Assembly: GCF_000564855.1 (NCBI RefSeq)
Contig: NZ_AYXG01000173.1
Coordinates: 1 to 53,176 of the forward strand
Reading direction: 5' to 3'
DNA: 53,176 bases
Origin: Actinokineospora spheciospongiae
GTDB taxonomy: Bacteria; Actinomycetota; Actinomycetes; Mycobacteriales; Pseudonocardiaceae
Both the position numbers and the translations under genes were made by a program. Positions within the stretch are counted from its first letter, which is position 1; each line of letters begins with the position of its first letter. The notes under the pieces are model-generated. The model did not search any database, was not told the DNA's origin, and worked only from the letters and a program-made list of their open reading frames with translations. Below, piece by piece: positions 44,830-53,034 of this stretch.

Positions 44830-46251
44830 TCAGCCCGCGGCGCCGGGCAACCGCATCGCCATCAGCGCCCCGCCGTCGGCCGAACGGCTGGCGAACACCG
44901 AACCGCCGTGCCGCTCCGCCGCCTGCTTCACGATCGCCAGGCCCAACCCGGAACCGGGCAGCGTGCGCGCTTCCTCCGAGCGGTAGAACCGGTCGAACAC
45001 GTGCGGCAGGTCGCTGTCGCTGATCCCCGGCCCGGCGTCGGCGACCTGCACGAACGCGTACCCGTCGCCCGCGTCGCGCAGCTCGACCCGCACCACACCA
45101 CCCGGTGGGCTGAACTTCACCGCGTTGTCCAGCAGGTTCAGCACCGCCCGCTCCAGCGACGCGGCGTGCCCGATCAGGTGCCAGGGCTCCAGCCGCACCT
45201 CGAAGGTCACCTCGCCCGCCCGCCGCCGGGCCCGGTCCAGGGCGGCGTCGACCACCTCGACCAGCTCCACGTGCTCGCGCACGGTCGGCGCGGCGTCCTC
45301 GCGGGCCAGCTCCACCAGGTCGCCGATGAGCTGGGTCAGCTCGTCGAGCTGGGCGCGCAGGTCCACCTGGATGTCGGCCTTGTCCTGCGGTGCCAGCGCG
45401 GGCGCCCCCGGCGCCTCGGAGGCCAGCATCAGCTCCAGGTTGGTGCGCAGCGAGGTCAGCGGCGTCCGCAGCTCGTGGCCCGCGTCCGCCACCAGCCTGC
45501 GCTGCCGCTCCTGGGACTCGGCGACGGCGCCGAGCATGGTGTTGAAGCTGTCGGTGAGCCGGGACAGCTCGTCGTCGCCGGACACCGGGATCGGGCGCAG
45601 GTCACCGGTGCGGGTCACCCGTTCGGTGGCGGCGGTGAGCCGCTGCACGGGCAGCAGACCACCCCGGGCCACCGCCGTGCCCGCCAGCGCCGCGACGATG
45701 ATGCCGGACCCGCCGATGACGATGAGGACCACCGCGAGCTTCGACAGCGTGCTCTTGGTGGTGTCCAGCGGCTGCGCGAGCACCAGCGCGGTGTTGTCCA
45801 GGAACGGGTACGGCCGGGCCAGGATGCGGGTGTCGGTGCTCGCCTCGGTGCGGATCGAGATCGGCGTCAACCCCTGGGCGACCTTCAGCTCCTCCGGGCC
45901 GACCCTGGGGTGCTCGACGGTCATGCCCAGCGCGGACTGCCCGTTGCCGTCGACCACGTCGAACTTGATGTCGGTCAGCTCCAGGAACACCCTGGGGATC
46001 TCCGCGCGGGTGGAGGTGATCGCCTGGGTGTTGCGCAGCAGCGCCGTGGCCCGCTCGTTCAGGCTGTCGTCCACCTGCTGGTACAGGCCCCGGTAGACGG
46101 TGAAGTACGCGCCGAGGGAGACCAGCGCCACCGCCCCGCCCACGCACAGCGCGGCGAGCAGGGTGATCCGGGAGCGCAGCGACACCCGCTCCCGGGGCTG
46201 CGACCGGTCGGACCGGTCGTCCTGGTCGTCCTGGTCGGCGACCGCGGTCAC
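44830..46251 (-). CDS. Sensor histidine kinase (MprB-like)
   Basis: A 473-aa membrane kinase: short N-terminal tail, TM1 about 29-52, extracytoplasmic sensor about 55-165, TM2 about 171-194, HAMP, then HisKA with phosphorylated His259 ([15 protein letters not shown]) and HATPase with N-box [12 protein letters not shown]1 [10 protein letters not shown] and G2 GSGLGLAIV. The length and arrangement match MprB, a kinase that senses envelope stress. The GTG overlaps the regulator stop (GTGA). Confidence 0.92.
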   Translation of the reverse strand: MTAVADQDDQDDRSDRSQPRERVSLRSRITLLAALCVGGAVALVSLGAYFTVYRGLYQQVDDSLNERATALLRNTQAITSTRAEIPRVFLELTDIKFDVVDGNGQSALGMTVEHPRVGPEELKVAQGLTPISIRTEASTDTRILARPYPFLDNTALVLAQPLDTTKSTLSKLAVVLIVIGGSGIIVAALAGTAVARGGLLPVQRLTAATERVTRTGDLRPIPVSGDDELSRLTDSFNTMLGAVAESQERQRRLVADAGHELRTPLTSLRTNLELMLASEAPGAPALAPQDKADIQVDLRAQLDELTQLIGDLVELAREDAAPTVREHVELVEVVDAALDRARRRAGEVTFEVRLEPWHLIGHAASLERAVLNLLDNAVKFSPPGGVVRVELRDAGDGYAFVQVADAGPGISDSDLPHVFDRFYRSEEARTLPGSGLGLAIVKQAAERHGGSVFASRSADGGALMAMRLPGAAG

Positions 46252-46949
46252 GGCGGGGTCTCGCGGAGCACGTAGCCCACCCCGCGGACCGTGTGCAGCA
46301 ACCTCGGTTCACCGTCCGCCTCGGTCTTGCGGCGCAGGTACCCGACGTAGACCTCCAGCGCGTTGCCGGAGGTCGGGAAGTCGTAGCCCCACACCTCCTC
46401 CAGGATGCGGCCGCGGGTCAGCACCTGCCTGGGGTGCGACAGCAGCAGCTCCAGCAGGGCGAACTCGGTGCGGGTCAGGCTGATCTCGCGCGCCCCGCGG
46501 CGGACCTCCCGGGTGCCGGGGTCCATCTCCAGGTCGGCGTAGCGCAGCGGGGCGGCCTGCGGGGAGCCCTGCTGCTCCGGGGTGGCCCGGCGCAGCAGCG
46601 CGCGCAGCCGGGCCAGCAGCTCCTCCAGGGCGAACGGCTTGGGCAGGTAGTCGTCGGCGCCCGCGTCGAGCCCGGCGACCCGGTCGGACACCAGGTCGCG
46701 CGCGGTGAGCACCAGGATCGGCAGGTCGTCGCCGACGCCGCGCAGCCGCCTGCACACCTCCAGCCCGTCCAGCCGGGGCATCATCACGTCCAGCACCATC
46801 GCGTCCGGGCGGGAGCTGTCGGCGCCCAGGACGGAGTCCAGCGCCTGCCTGCCGTCGCTGGCGAGGTCTACCTGGTAGCCGTTGAACTGCAACGACCGCC
46901 GGAGGGACTCGCGCACGGCCCGATCGTCGTCGACCACGAGGATGCGCAT
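46248..46949 (-). CDS. OmpR/PhoB-family response regulator (MprA-like)
   Basis: A 233-aa regulator: receiver domain with acidic pocket [10 protein letters not shown], Asp54 in [11 protein letters not shown], switch residues LVLTARD and K in [15 protein letters not shown], then a winged HTH ([39 protein letters not shown]). Partner of the kinase that overlaps its end. Together with the nearby HtrA this resembles the mycobacterial MprAB-PepD stress pathway. ATG 46949. Confidence 0.94.
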   Translation of the reverse strand: MRILVVDDDRAVRESLRRSLQFNGYQVDLASDGRQALDSVLGADSSRPDAMVLDVMMPRLDGLEVCRRLRGVGDDLPILVLTARDLVSDRVAGLDAGADDYLPKPFALEELLARLRALLRRATPEQQGSPQAAPLRYADLEMDPGTREVRRGAREISLTRTEFALLELLLSHPRQVLTRGRILEEVWGYDFPTSGNALEVYVGYLRRKTEADGEPRLLHTVRGVGYVLRETPP

Positions 46950-46992
46950 GCGACCAGTGTGTCCTGCCGGGCTGAGACGCGCCTGAGAGCGC

Positions 46993-48141
46993 TCAGAACG
47001 CGTCGGCCGTCCGGGGCCCGCCGGGGGCACCGGTCAGCAGGTCCAGCGCGCGTGCCGCGGCCGGGTCCCCGTCGAGCAGACCGGCGCGGCGCAGTTCCGC
47101 GGTGCTCGACGCGCCGCTGTACCAGGGGCCCAGCGCCCGCGCGGCCAGCCGGACGGTGCCGTCGCCGCCGCGTTCGCAGTGGACGGTGCCACCCGCGGCG
47201 GTCAGCCGCCAGCGGCCCGCGTTCCACGGGGCGTGCCGGTCGGTGACGTCGAGGTCGACGGTCAGGTCCGGGGCGTGCGGCCACCCCCGGTCGGCCAGGG
47301 CGGTGGGCAGGTCGACCACCCGCAGCATCCACGTCTCCACGTGGCTGCCCCTGGTCACCGCACCGGGGATGAGCAGGTCGAACAGGGCGCTGTCGAGCAC
47401 GCGCACCGTCGCCACCTCGGTGTGCCCGGCCCAGGACGCCAGTTGGTGCAGGAGGGCGTGGGCGGTGTCGGCGTCGTCGGCGACGAAGTCGTGGACGTGC
47501 AGGCTCTCGCCGTCGGGGCGGTCGGCGGACAGGTAGCCGGTGATGCCGTCCGGTCCGGGGACGACGGTGAGCAGGTCCAGGTCGAGGGCGTCCTCCAGGG
47601 TGAACGCCGAAGTCCCCCGATCGAGTGGACCGTCAATCGTGCTCGCCGTGCGCAGGTACGCCCGGTGCACCTCGCCGAGGTCGGCCACGGTGGCCGGCCG
47701 CACCTCCCTGGTGCTGCGCGGTGCCGAGGCCAGGCCCGCCAGCGGAACGGTCGCCCGCTCCAGCACCCCCGCGTGCTCCCAGCCGCGCTGCCGGTACGGG
47801 CGCACGACGTAGGGGAACAGCGTCGAGATCCCCTGCCCCGCCTCCCGCATCAGCGGCAGCGACTCGTCGAGCAGCGCGCTCGCCACCCCCCGACCGCGCG
47901 CGTGCGCGGCCACCGCCACGCTGGCGATGCCACCCATCGGCACCGCCCGACCGCCGAAGAACTGGCGGTACTCCCAGATCCGGGCGAACCCGACCCGCTG
48001 CCCGCCCAGCTCAGCGGTCAACCCGGTCCACCCCGGCGCGCCCGCCCAGTCCGGGTCGACCTCCCGGGGGCCACCGAAGGCCAGCCTGCGCAGCCGGTAC
48101 GCGTCGTCGGCGTCGGAGGTCCGGAAGGGACGGACGGTCAC
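46993..48141 (-). CDS. Eis-like GNAT N-acetyltransferase
   Basis: A 382-aa acetyltransferase. GNAT region ([40 protein letters not shown] with the RxxG acetyl-CoA loop; [20 protein letters not shown]), a second degenerate GNAT domain, and a C-terminal SCP2-like domain ([39 protein letters not shown]) ending in an acidic tail. This tripartite plan is that of Eis, which acetylates amines of aminoglycosides and proteins. GTG 48141 overlaps the dehydrogenase stop (GTGA). Actual substrates here are unknown. Confidence 0.9.
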   Translation of the reverse strand: MTVRPFRTSDADDAYRLRRLAFGGPREVDPDWAGAPGWTGLTAELGGQRVGFARIWEYRQFFGGRAVPMGGIASVAVAAHARGRGVASALLDESLPLMREAGQGISTLFPYVVRPYRQRGWEHAGVLERATVPLAGLASAPRSTREVRPATVADLGEVHRAYLRTASTIDGPLDRGTSAFTLEDALDLDLLTVVPGPDGITGYLSADRPDGESLHVHDFVADDADTAHALLHQLASWAGHTEVATVRVLDSALFDLLIPGAVTRGSHVETWMLRVVDLPTALADRGWPHAPDLTVDLDVTDRHAPWNAGRWRLTAAGGTVHCERGGDGTVRLAARALGPWYSGASSTAELRRAGLLDGDPAAARALDLLTGAPGGPRTADAF

Positions 48142-48989
48142 CACGTGAAGAAGCCCTGCCCGGTCTTGCGCCCCAGCTCGCCGCGCGCCACCTTCGCCCG
48201 CAGCAGCTCCGGCGGGGCGAACCTCGGCCCCAGCTCGCGCTCCAGGTGCTCGGCGATGGACAGCCGGACGTCGAGCCCCACCAGGTCGGTGAGCCGCAGC
48301 GGCCCCATCGGCCACGCGTAGCCCAACCGCATCCCGGTGTCGATGTCCTCCGCCGAGGCCACCCCCTCCTCCAGCATCCGGATCGCCTCCAGCCCGACCG
48401 CCACCCCCAGCCGGGACGTGGCGAAGCCGGGGGAGTCGCGCACCTCGATGACGGTCTTGCCCAGCGCCTCCGCCCACCCGCGCACGTCCGCCCGCACCCG
48501 CTCGGGCAGCCCCGCGTGGTGCACCAGCTCCACCAGCGCCTGCACCGGCACGGGGTTGAAGAAGTGCATCCCGATGACCCGCTCGGCGGGCAGCCCCTCG
48601 GTCAGCCGGGTGATCGACAGCGACGACGTGTTCGACGCCAGCACCGCGTCCGGGCAGGCCGCGGCGACCTCGGTGAACACCGCCCGCTTGAGCGCGAGGT
48701 CCTCCGGGACGGCCTCGACGGCCAGCGCGGTGTCCGGCGACAGGTCACCCAGCCGCTCGACCGTGCTCAGGTTCGCCAGCAGGTCGGCGGCGGTGGTCCC
48801 CTCCGGGAGCTTGCCCCGCTCCTCGGCCTTGGTCACCGAGGCGGTCACGTTCGCCACCCCCTGCGCCGCCCGCTGCGCGTCGGCCTCGGCGAGCACGACG
48901 GAACTGCCCGCGGCGAGGAAGACGTGCGCGATCCCCGCCCCCATCGTGCCGCCCCCGATGACCGCCACGGTTGCCGGTACGCCGCCCAC
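48138..48989 (-). CDS. 3-hydroxyacyl-CoA dehydrogenase (3-hydroxybutyryl-CoA type)
   Basis: A 283-aa NAD-dependent dehydrogenase that oxidises 3-hydroxyacyl-CoA. N-terminal Rossmann fold VAVIGGGTMGAGIAHVFLAA, EAVPEDLALKRAVF, catalytic motif region ASNTSSLSITRLTE and GMHFFNPVPVQALVELV with the conserved His-Phe-Phe-Asn-Pro; C-terminal helical domain DSPGFATSRLGVAVGLEAIR and PMGPLRLTDLVGLDVRL. Length fits FadB2/HbdA. GAGGAG precedes the GTG at 48989. It overlaps the Eis-like gene by 4 bp. Confidence 0.92.
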   Translation of the reverse strand: MGGVPATVAVIGGGTMGAGIAHVFLAAGSSVVLAEADAQRAAQGVANVTASVTKAEERGKLPEGTTAADLLANLSTVERLGDLSPDTALAVEAVPEDLALKRAVFTEVAAACPDAVLASNTSSLSITRLTEGLPAERVIGMHFFNPVPVQALVELVHHAGLPERVRADVRGWAEALGKTVIEVRDSPGFATSRLGVAVGLEAIRMLEEGVASAEDIDTGMRLGYAWPMGPLRLTDLVGLDVRLSIAEHLERELGPRFAPPELLRAKVARGELGRKTGQGFFTW

Positions 48990-49055
48990 TGGAGTCCTCC
49001 TCTGTCGACCGGAGTCCTTCTTAGCAGCCGCGCGCGGGCGTGTGACGATGCCGGT

Positions 49056-49700
49056 ATGCGGATCATCCTGTTGCGCCACGGCGAGAGCCTCGGCAACGTC
49101 GACGAGCTGGCGTACTGCCGCACCCCCGACCACTCGCTGCCGCTGACCGCGCTCGGCGAGGCGCAGGCGGCGCGGGCGGGCGCCGACCTGCGGGCCCTGC
49201 TCGGCGACGAACCCGTCGCCGCCTACGTCAGCCCCTACGCGCGCACGGTCGGCACGTTCCGCCTGCTCGACCTGCCCGCCGTGCAGCGGTGCGTGCCGGA
49301 GCCGAGGCTGCGCGAGCAGGACTGGGGGAACCTGCAGGACCCGGACGAGCAGCAGGTGCAGAAGCGGCTGCGGCACGAGTTCGGCCACTTCTTCTACCGG
49401 CTCCCGCACGGCGAGTCGGGCGCGGACGTCGACGACCGGGTGGCCAGCTTCCTGTCCGAACTGGAGCACCGGGTGGCCCGCGACCCGGACCACCCGGACA
49501 CCGCGGTGGTCGTCTCGCACGGCCTCACCGCCCGGCTGCTGTGCCGCCGGGCGTTCTCCTGGAGCATCGACCTGTTCGAGTCCCTGTCGAACCCGGCCCA
49601 CTGCGACCCGCGCGTCCTGACCCGGGTCGGGAACGCCTGGTCGCTGGATCGGCCGTTCGAGCAGTGGCGTCCCTCACCGGACGGGACAACCCAGGTGTGA
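49056..49700 (+). CDS. Histidine phosphatase family protein
   Basis: A 214-aa phosphoglycerate-mutase-like phosphatase. RHGESLGN at residues 7-14 carries the nucleophilic His; the second catalytic groups are in SPYARTVGTFRLLD, REQDWGNLQDP (Glu/Asp) and VVVSHGLTARLLC (His). Phosphatase activity is likely; the substrate cannot be told from the sequence. ATG 49056; divergent from the dehydrogenase. Confidence 0.9.
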   Translation: MRIILLRHGESLGNVDELAYCRTPDHSLPLTALGEAQAARAGADLRALLGDEPVAAYVSPYARTVGTFRLLDLPAVQRCVPEPRLREQDWGNLQDPDEQQVQKRLRHEFGHFFYRLPHGESGADVDDRVASFLSELEHRVARDPDHPDTAVVVSHGLTARLLCRRAFSWSIDLFESLSNPAHCDPRVLTRVGNAWSLDRPFEQWRPSPDGTTQV

Positions 49701-49720
49701 CGCACCCGCCCGGCGGCCGA

Positions 49721-49798
49721 CTACAGGTGGCCGCGCCGGTACGCCGCGACCAGGCGGCGCGACCTGGTGTTCGAGCGCGAGGTCTTGCGCTTGGGGAC
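49721..49798 (-). pseudogene. Ribosomal protein L32 paralogue remnant
   Basis: The minus strand reads VPKRKTSRSNTRSRR, the conserved start of bacterial L32, then runs into LVAAYRRGHL and TAG. The Met-Ala start is absent (no start codon just before), and the zinc-binding second half is deleted. It lies 50 bp beyond the CobW-like gene on the same strand. In actinobacteria zinc-free ribosomal protein paralogues often flank such a cobW gene, so this looks like a decayed member of that set. Confidence 0.6.
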
Positions 49799-49847
49799 GG
49801 GTCCCGGGAGACCACCGGGTGGTGGCCGGGGGGGGGGATTCCCGGTT

Positions 49848-50834
49848 TCACAACGCGATCTCCTCCTGGACCAGTGCGGCGGTGAACGCGGCGGTCAACG
49901 CCTCGGGGTCGGCGGCGTGGGAGAGGATCACCAACTCCTGCACGCGGTCGCCCCACACCGGGTCCCAGTCCAGCGCCGCGCGGGCCCGGCGCTCGGCGGA
50001 CACCGCGTCCCAGTCGTCGGAGGCGGCCAGCCAGGTGCCGCCGGGACCCACGCACACGCCCCCACCGGCGGACTCCAGCAGCAGCACCTCGTCCGGCCGC
50101 CCGGCCACCCACACCCGCCCGCGCGCCCGCACGACGCCGTCGAGCAGCACGTCGAGCGCGTCGACCAGGCGGTCCTGGTCGAACGGCCTGCGCTCGCGGA
50201 ACACCGTCAGCCCGACCCCGCACTCCGGTCGCAGCGGCGGCTGCCCGCGCAGCAGCGGGCCGAACACCTCGTCGACCTCGTCGACCTCGTCGCCCCGGCG
50301 CACGGCCCGCAGCAGCGCGGGCCCGGCCTCGGCCAACGGCACCCGGGGGACCGCGGCGGCGAGCCGGTCGAGCACAGCGGTGGTGCGCGCGTCCGGGGCG
50401 CCGGTCAGCACCAGCGCGTCGGCGGCCTCGACCTGCCCGACCACGACCTGGGCCACGGTGCGCTCGTCATCGGGCAGCAGGTCGTCGCCGGTCGCGGCGG
50501 CCAGCCAGGTGTCGACGTCGACGACGGTCACCACCGCGTCGACCCGGCGCTCCCGGGCGATCGGACCGGGTTCGAGGACCGGGTCGAGGTGCACCACCAG
50601 CCGGTCGAACGCGTCGGTCAGCAGCGCCAGGTCGGCGCGCAGCGTGCACGAAACGCAGTCGTGCTCCGCCCCCAACCGCTCGGTCGTGTCGGTGTTGTCC
50701 ACCCGGCAACGGCGTTCGACTCCACTGTCGGTGATCGCGTACTGCACCACCGCGGTCCCGGGCGCCAGCAGCCGGGCGGCGAACGCCCCGGCCGCCGCGC
50801 GGTCCCATCCCGCCACGAGCGTGAGCACCGGCAC
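49848..50834 (-). CDS. CobW-like protein of the zinc-starvation locus
   Basis: A 328-aa protein related to COG0523/CobW metal chaperones. Its N-terminus PVLTLVAGWDRAAAGAFAARL matches the actinobacterial subgroup found next to alternative ribosomal proteins. The usual P-loop is not recognisable (GWDRAAAG in place of GxxGxGKT), and the zinc-binding CxCC appears as DCVSC. VVTVVDVDTWLAAA is present. The C-terminal region (VGLTVFRERRPFDQDRLVDA ... GRVWVAGRPDEVLLLESAG ... DWDPVWGDRVQELVI) is typical of the subgroup. GTG 50834 matches family length; TTG 50846 is an alternative. A GACCTCGTC repeat gives DEVDEVDEV. Confidence 0.78.
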   Translation of the reverse strand: MPVLTLVAGWDRAAAGAFAARLLAPGTAVVQYAITDSGVERRCRVDNTDTTERLGAEHDCVSCTLRADLALLTDAFDRLVVHLDPVLEPGPIARERRVDAVVTVVDVDTWLAAATGDDLLPDDERTVAQVVVGQVEAADALVLTGAPDARTTAVLDRLAAAVPRVPLAEAGPALLRAVRRGDEVDEVDEVFGPLLRGQPPLRPECGVGLTVFRERRPFDQDRLVDALDVLLDGVVRARGRVWVAGRPDEVLLLESAGGGVCVGPGGTWLAASDDWDAVSAERRARAALDWDPVWGDRVQELVILSHAADPEALTAAFTAALVQEEIAL

Positions 50835-50840
50835 TCCAAT

Positions 50841-50855
50841 CGACAATCATTTCCA
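50841..50855. promoter_or_regulatory. Zur-box-like sequence at the CobW start
   Basis: CGACAATCATTTCCA matches about 11 of 15 positions of an actinobacterial Zur box (TGAAAATGATTTTCA type). It lies immediately upstream of the preferred CobW start and overlaps the TTG alternative. Zur represses such genes when zinc is sufficient. Confidence 0.5.
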
Positions 50856-50893
50856 TCTGGACCCGGTCGAGGTTACCCCGGCGACGGCTTGGA

Positions 50894-50908
50894 TGAAAAC
50901 GGTTCCCA
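50894..50908. promoter_or_regulatory. Zur-box-like sequence upstream of the L28-L33 chimera
   Basis: TGAAAACGGTTCCCA matches about 13 of 15 positions of a Zur box (TGAAAACGGTTTTCA type). It lies 16 bp before the GTG of the chimeric ORF and just upstream of its AGGAGGT Shine-Dalgarno. Confidence 0.55.
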
Positions 50909-50923
50909 TGTACAGGAGGTCAC

Positions 50924-51073
50924 GTGTCGGCGATGTACCAGGTCACCGGCCCAAAATCCGACTTCGGCAACCAGGTCTCCCACTCCCACCGGCGCAACGA
51001 CCCCGACCGGCTGGTGCTGCGCAAGTTCGACCCCGTCGCCCGCGGGCACGTCGAGTTCCGGGAAGACCACTGA
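50924..51073 (+). CDS. Chimeric L28-L33 ribosomal protein ORF, 49 aa
   Basis: The ORF begins as L28 ([24 protein letters not shown]) and continues without a break as the C-terminus of L33 ([25 protein letters not shown]). The join is at about 50990-50996 where both parents read Arg-Arg. The simplest history is an in-frame deletion removing the end of rpmB and the start of rpmG. The frame is intact, the Shine-Dalgarno AGGAGGT is perfect and a Zur-like box lies upstream, so the 49-aa fusion may still be made under zinc limitation. The Cys expected in zinc-binding L28 is Tyr here, so the parent was a zinc-independent form. Whether it functions is unknown. Confidence 0.75.
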   Translation: MSAMYQVTGPKSDFGNQVSHSHRRNDPDRLVLRKFDPVARGHVEFREDH

Positions 51074-51240
51074 TGGCCGAGAAGTCCGAGATCGACGCCC
51101 GGCACGTCGAGCGCAAGGGATCACCCGCAGGCCGTCGTCCGAAGAGGACCGCACCGCCGCCTCCCGCGAACCGCGCCGGATGCCCCGCAACGCCGGCGCC
51201 ACCCGCATCCGCAACGCCGTCCACGGCAGGCCGCGCGCCC
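51073..51240 (+). pseudogene. Ribosomal protein S14 paralogue remnant
   Basis: ATG overlaps the stop of the chimera (TGATG), as in intact operons. The first 16 codons read [16 protein letters not shown], the S14 start. About 20 residues are then missing and the frame changes near 51120. From there the other frame reads RRPSSEEDRTAASREPRRMP and RNAGATRIRNAVHGRPRA, the S14 middle. The C-terminal third is gone; the sequence passes directly into S18. The frame change plus deletions make a functional S14 impossible. Confidence 0.7.
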
Positions 51241-51395
51241 ACCACCGCGCTGCTGCTCACCTTCATCTCCGACCGCGGCAAGATCCGCGCCCGCCGCGTC
51301 ACCGGGCTCACCCCTGGCAGTAGCGAGCCGTCGCCACCGCGATCAAGAACGCCCGGGAGATGGCCCTGCTGCCCCACGCGGGCACCAGGGGCTGA
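51241..51395 (+). pseudogene. Ribosomal protein S18 paralogue remnant
   Basis: ALLLTFISDRGKIRARRVTG is the S18 core. The expected Gln-rich turn follows in another frame where CAG-TAG-CGA shows a nonsense change of a Gln codon (51321-51323), after which VATAIKNAREMALLPHAGTR completes the S18 C-terminus to a TGA at 51395. The N-terminal third is missing because the deletion joined S14 and S18. It is non-functional. Confidence 0.7.
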
Positions 51396-51528
51396 CCGCC
51401 CGCGCCCCCGCCGTCCGAGCAGGCAGAACGCGTTACTCCGAACGGGTCACGACCGGCCCGCCTTGTAGCCTGCGCGGAGCTGTGTCGCAGACCACGAACC
51501 GCGCCGTTCGCCGGCTGAGTTCGGCGAG

Positions 51529-53034
51529 GTGGAGTCGGGGACGGTGTTGGGGCAGGACGGGCTGGAACCAGGCGACGAGCTCGCGGCGACCGAGGCGTTG
51601 CGCGCCGACCGCGAGATCCGGATGCTCATCGACGCCGGGCGCACCGGGGCGGCGAACGCCCTGTTCGACCAGCTCCTGGCCAAGGTCCCGCCGAACCTGG
51701 CCCCCTGGACCAGGGCGGCCATCCTCACCAGGCGCGCGGTGTCGGCCTGGCGGCTGCGCCGCATCCCGCTCGCCCTCGAACTCGTCGCCGAGGGCTGGAG
51801 CGACATCGACATCGACCACCCCCGCGGCTCCTCCGCCGCCGACACCCTGGGCAGGCTCGGCTACCTGCTGGAGGGCATCGGCCACCGCCACGCCGCCCTC
51901 GACGTCGCCCGCGTCGCCGTCGAGGTCGCCAGGACCGGCGACGACGTCGAGATCCTCGCCCACTCCCTGCAGAACCTGGCGGGCACCCTCAACTTCCGCG
52001 CCGCCGAACAACCCCCCGCCGAGGCCGCCGCCACCTTCCGCGAGGCCATCGCCCTCCTGGAGGAAGGCCTCACCCTGGTCGAGGGCGGCCGCATCCACCT
52101 GGCCCTCACCGCGGCCCACGGGGCGTCCCTGGCCGGGGTCGGCGACCTCGACCGGGCCGAGCACACCGCCCGCCGCACCCTGGAAGCCGCGGCCCCCGAG
52201 GACAACCGCTGGGCCATGTCCGTCGGCAACTGGGTCCTCGCCACCGTCCGCCGAGCCCAGGGCCGCCTCACCGAAGCCGCCGACCACGCCAGATCAGCCG
52301 TCCACGACGCCGAATCGGTCAACGACCCCTCCCTGGTCCAGCGCTACTCCCAAGACCTCGCCGACATCTGCCACGCCTCCGGCGACTTCGCGGGCGAGGC
52401 CGACGCGCTGCGCCGCAACATCGGCGCCCGCCGCACCGCCGTGGAAACCCTGCAGGAGGGCCTGGGCCAAGCCCTGGAACAGCGCCGCCTCGCCATCCGG
52501 GCCCAACGCCTCGCCACCGCCGCCCAGGAAGCCGCCGAACGCGACCCCCTCACCGGCCTGGCCAACCGCCTGGGCCTCGAACGCGCCGCCCCCCACATGC
52601 TCCACCACGCCGCCACCGCCGCCCGCCACCCCTGGCTCCTCCTCATCGACGTGGACTGGTTCAAAGCGGTCAACGACGCCGCAGGCCACGCCGCCGGGGA
52701 CGCCGCCCTGCGCGAAATCGCGGCCATCCTCCGCACCGAGTGCCGGGTGGGCGACCTGATCGCCCGGTGGGCAGGCGACGAGTTCGTGGTCCTGCTCACC
52801 CACCCCGCCACCGAGGAGGAAGCCGTCGGCCACGCGGTCGCCGACCGCATCCGCACCGCGGTCGACACCCACGACTGGACGGCGGTCCTGGGCACGGCCC
52901 AACACCCCACGGTCAGCGTGGGAGTCGCCGACGGCCCCGGCACGTTCGAGCGCCTGTTCGCCAACGCCGACACCGCCCTGTACACGGCAAAACGCAAGGG
53001 CCGCAACCGCGTGGAACCATTCGAACAACCCTGA
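51529..53034 (+). CDS. Diguanylate cyclase with TPR-like sensor region
   Basis: A 501-aa cytoplasmic protein. Residues 20-320 are helical tetratricopeptide-like repeats (ALFDQLLAKVPPNLAPWTRA; HRHAALDVARVAVEVARTGD; DLDRAEHTARRTLEAAAPED), a short coiled coil follows (ALEQRRLAIRAQRLATAAQE), then GGDEF (about 335-495). The domain has DPLTGLANRLGLER, LLIDVDWFKAVND and the active-site signature RWAGDEFVVLL: Gly to Ala at the first position, a change tolerated in active cyclases. RVGD five residues before it is a complete inhibitory I-site (RxxD). It likely makes c-di-GMP with product feedback. The start at GTG 51529 is uncertain. Confidence 0.85.
   Translation: MESGTVLGQDGLEPGDELAATEALRADREIRMLIDAGRTGAANALFDQLLAKVPPNLAPWTRAAILTRRAVSAWRLRRIPLALELVAEGWSDIDIDHPRGSSAADTLGRLGYLLEGIGHRHAALDVARVAVEVARTGDDVEILAHSLQNLAGTLNFRAAEQPPAEAAATFREAIALLEEGLTLVEGGRIHLALTAAHGASLAGVGDLDRAEHTARRTLEAAAPEDNRWAMSVGNWVLATVRRAQGRLTEAADHARSAVHDAESVNDPSLVQRYSQDLADICHASGDFAGEADALRRNIGARRTAVETLQEGLGQALEQRRLAIRAQRLATAAQEAAERDPLTGLANRLGLERAAPHMLHHAATAARHPWLLLIDVDWFKAVNDAAGHAAGDAALREIAAILRTECRVGDLIARWAGDEFVVLLTHPATEEEAVGHAVADRIRTAVDTHDWTAVLGTAQHPTVSVGVADGPGTFERLFANADTALYTAKRKGRNRVEPFEQP

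Noticed and set aside
49828-49837. Run of ten G just beyond the CobW-like stop
   Set aside because: A homopolymer in non-coding sequence; it could be an assembly weak point, but no gene depends on it.
50265-50292. Short GACCTCGTC tandem repeat in the CobW-like gene
   Set aside because: It is a three-copy in-frame repeat giving DEVDEVDEV, consistent with a flexible acidic loop and nothing more.
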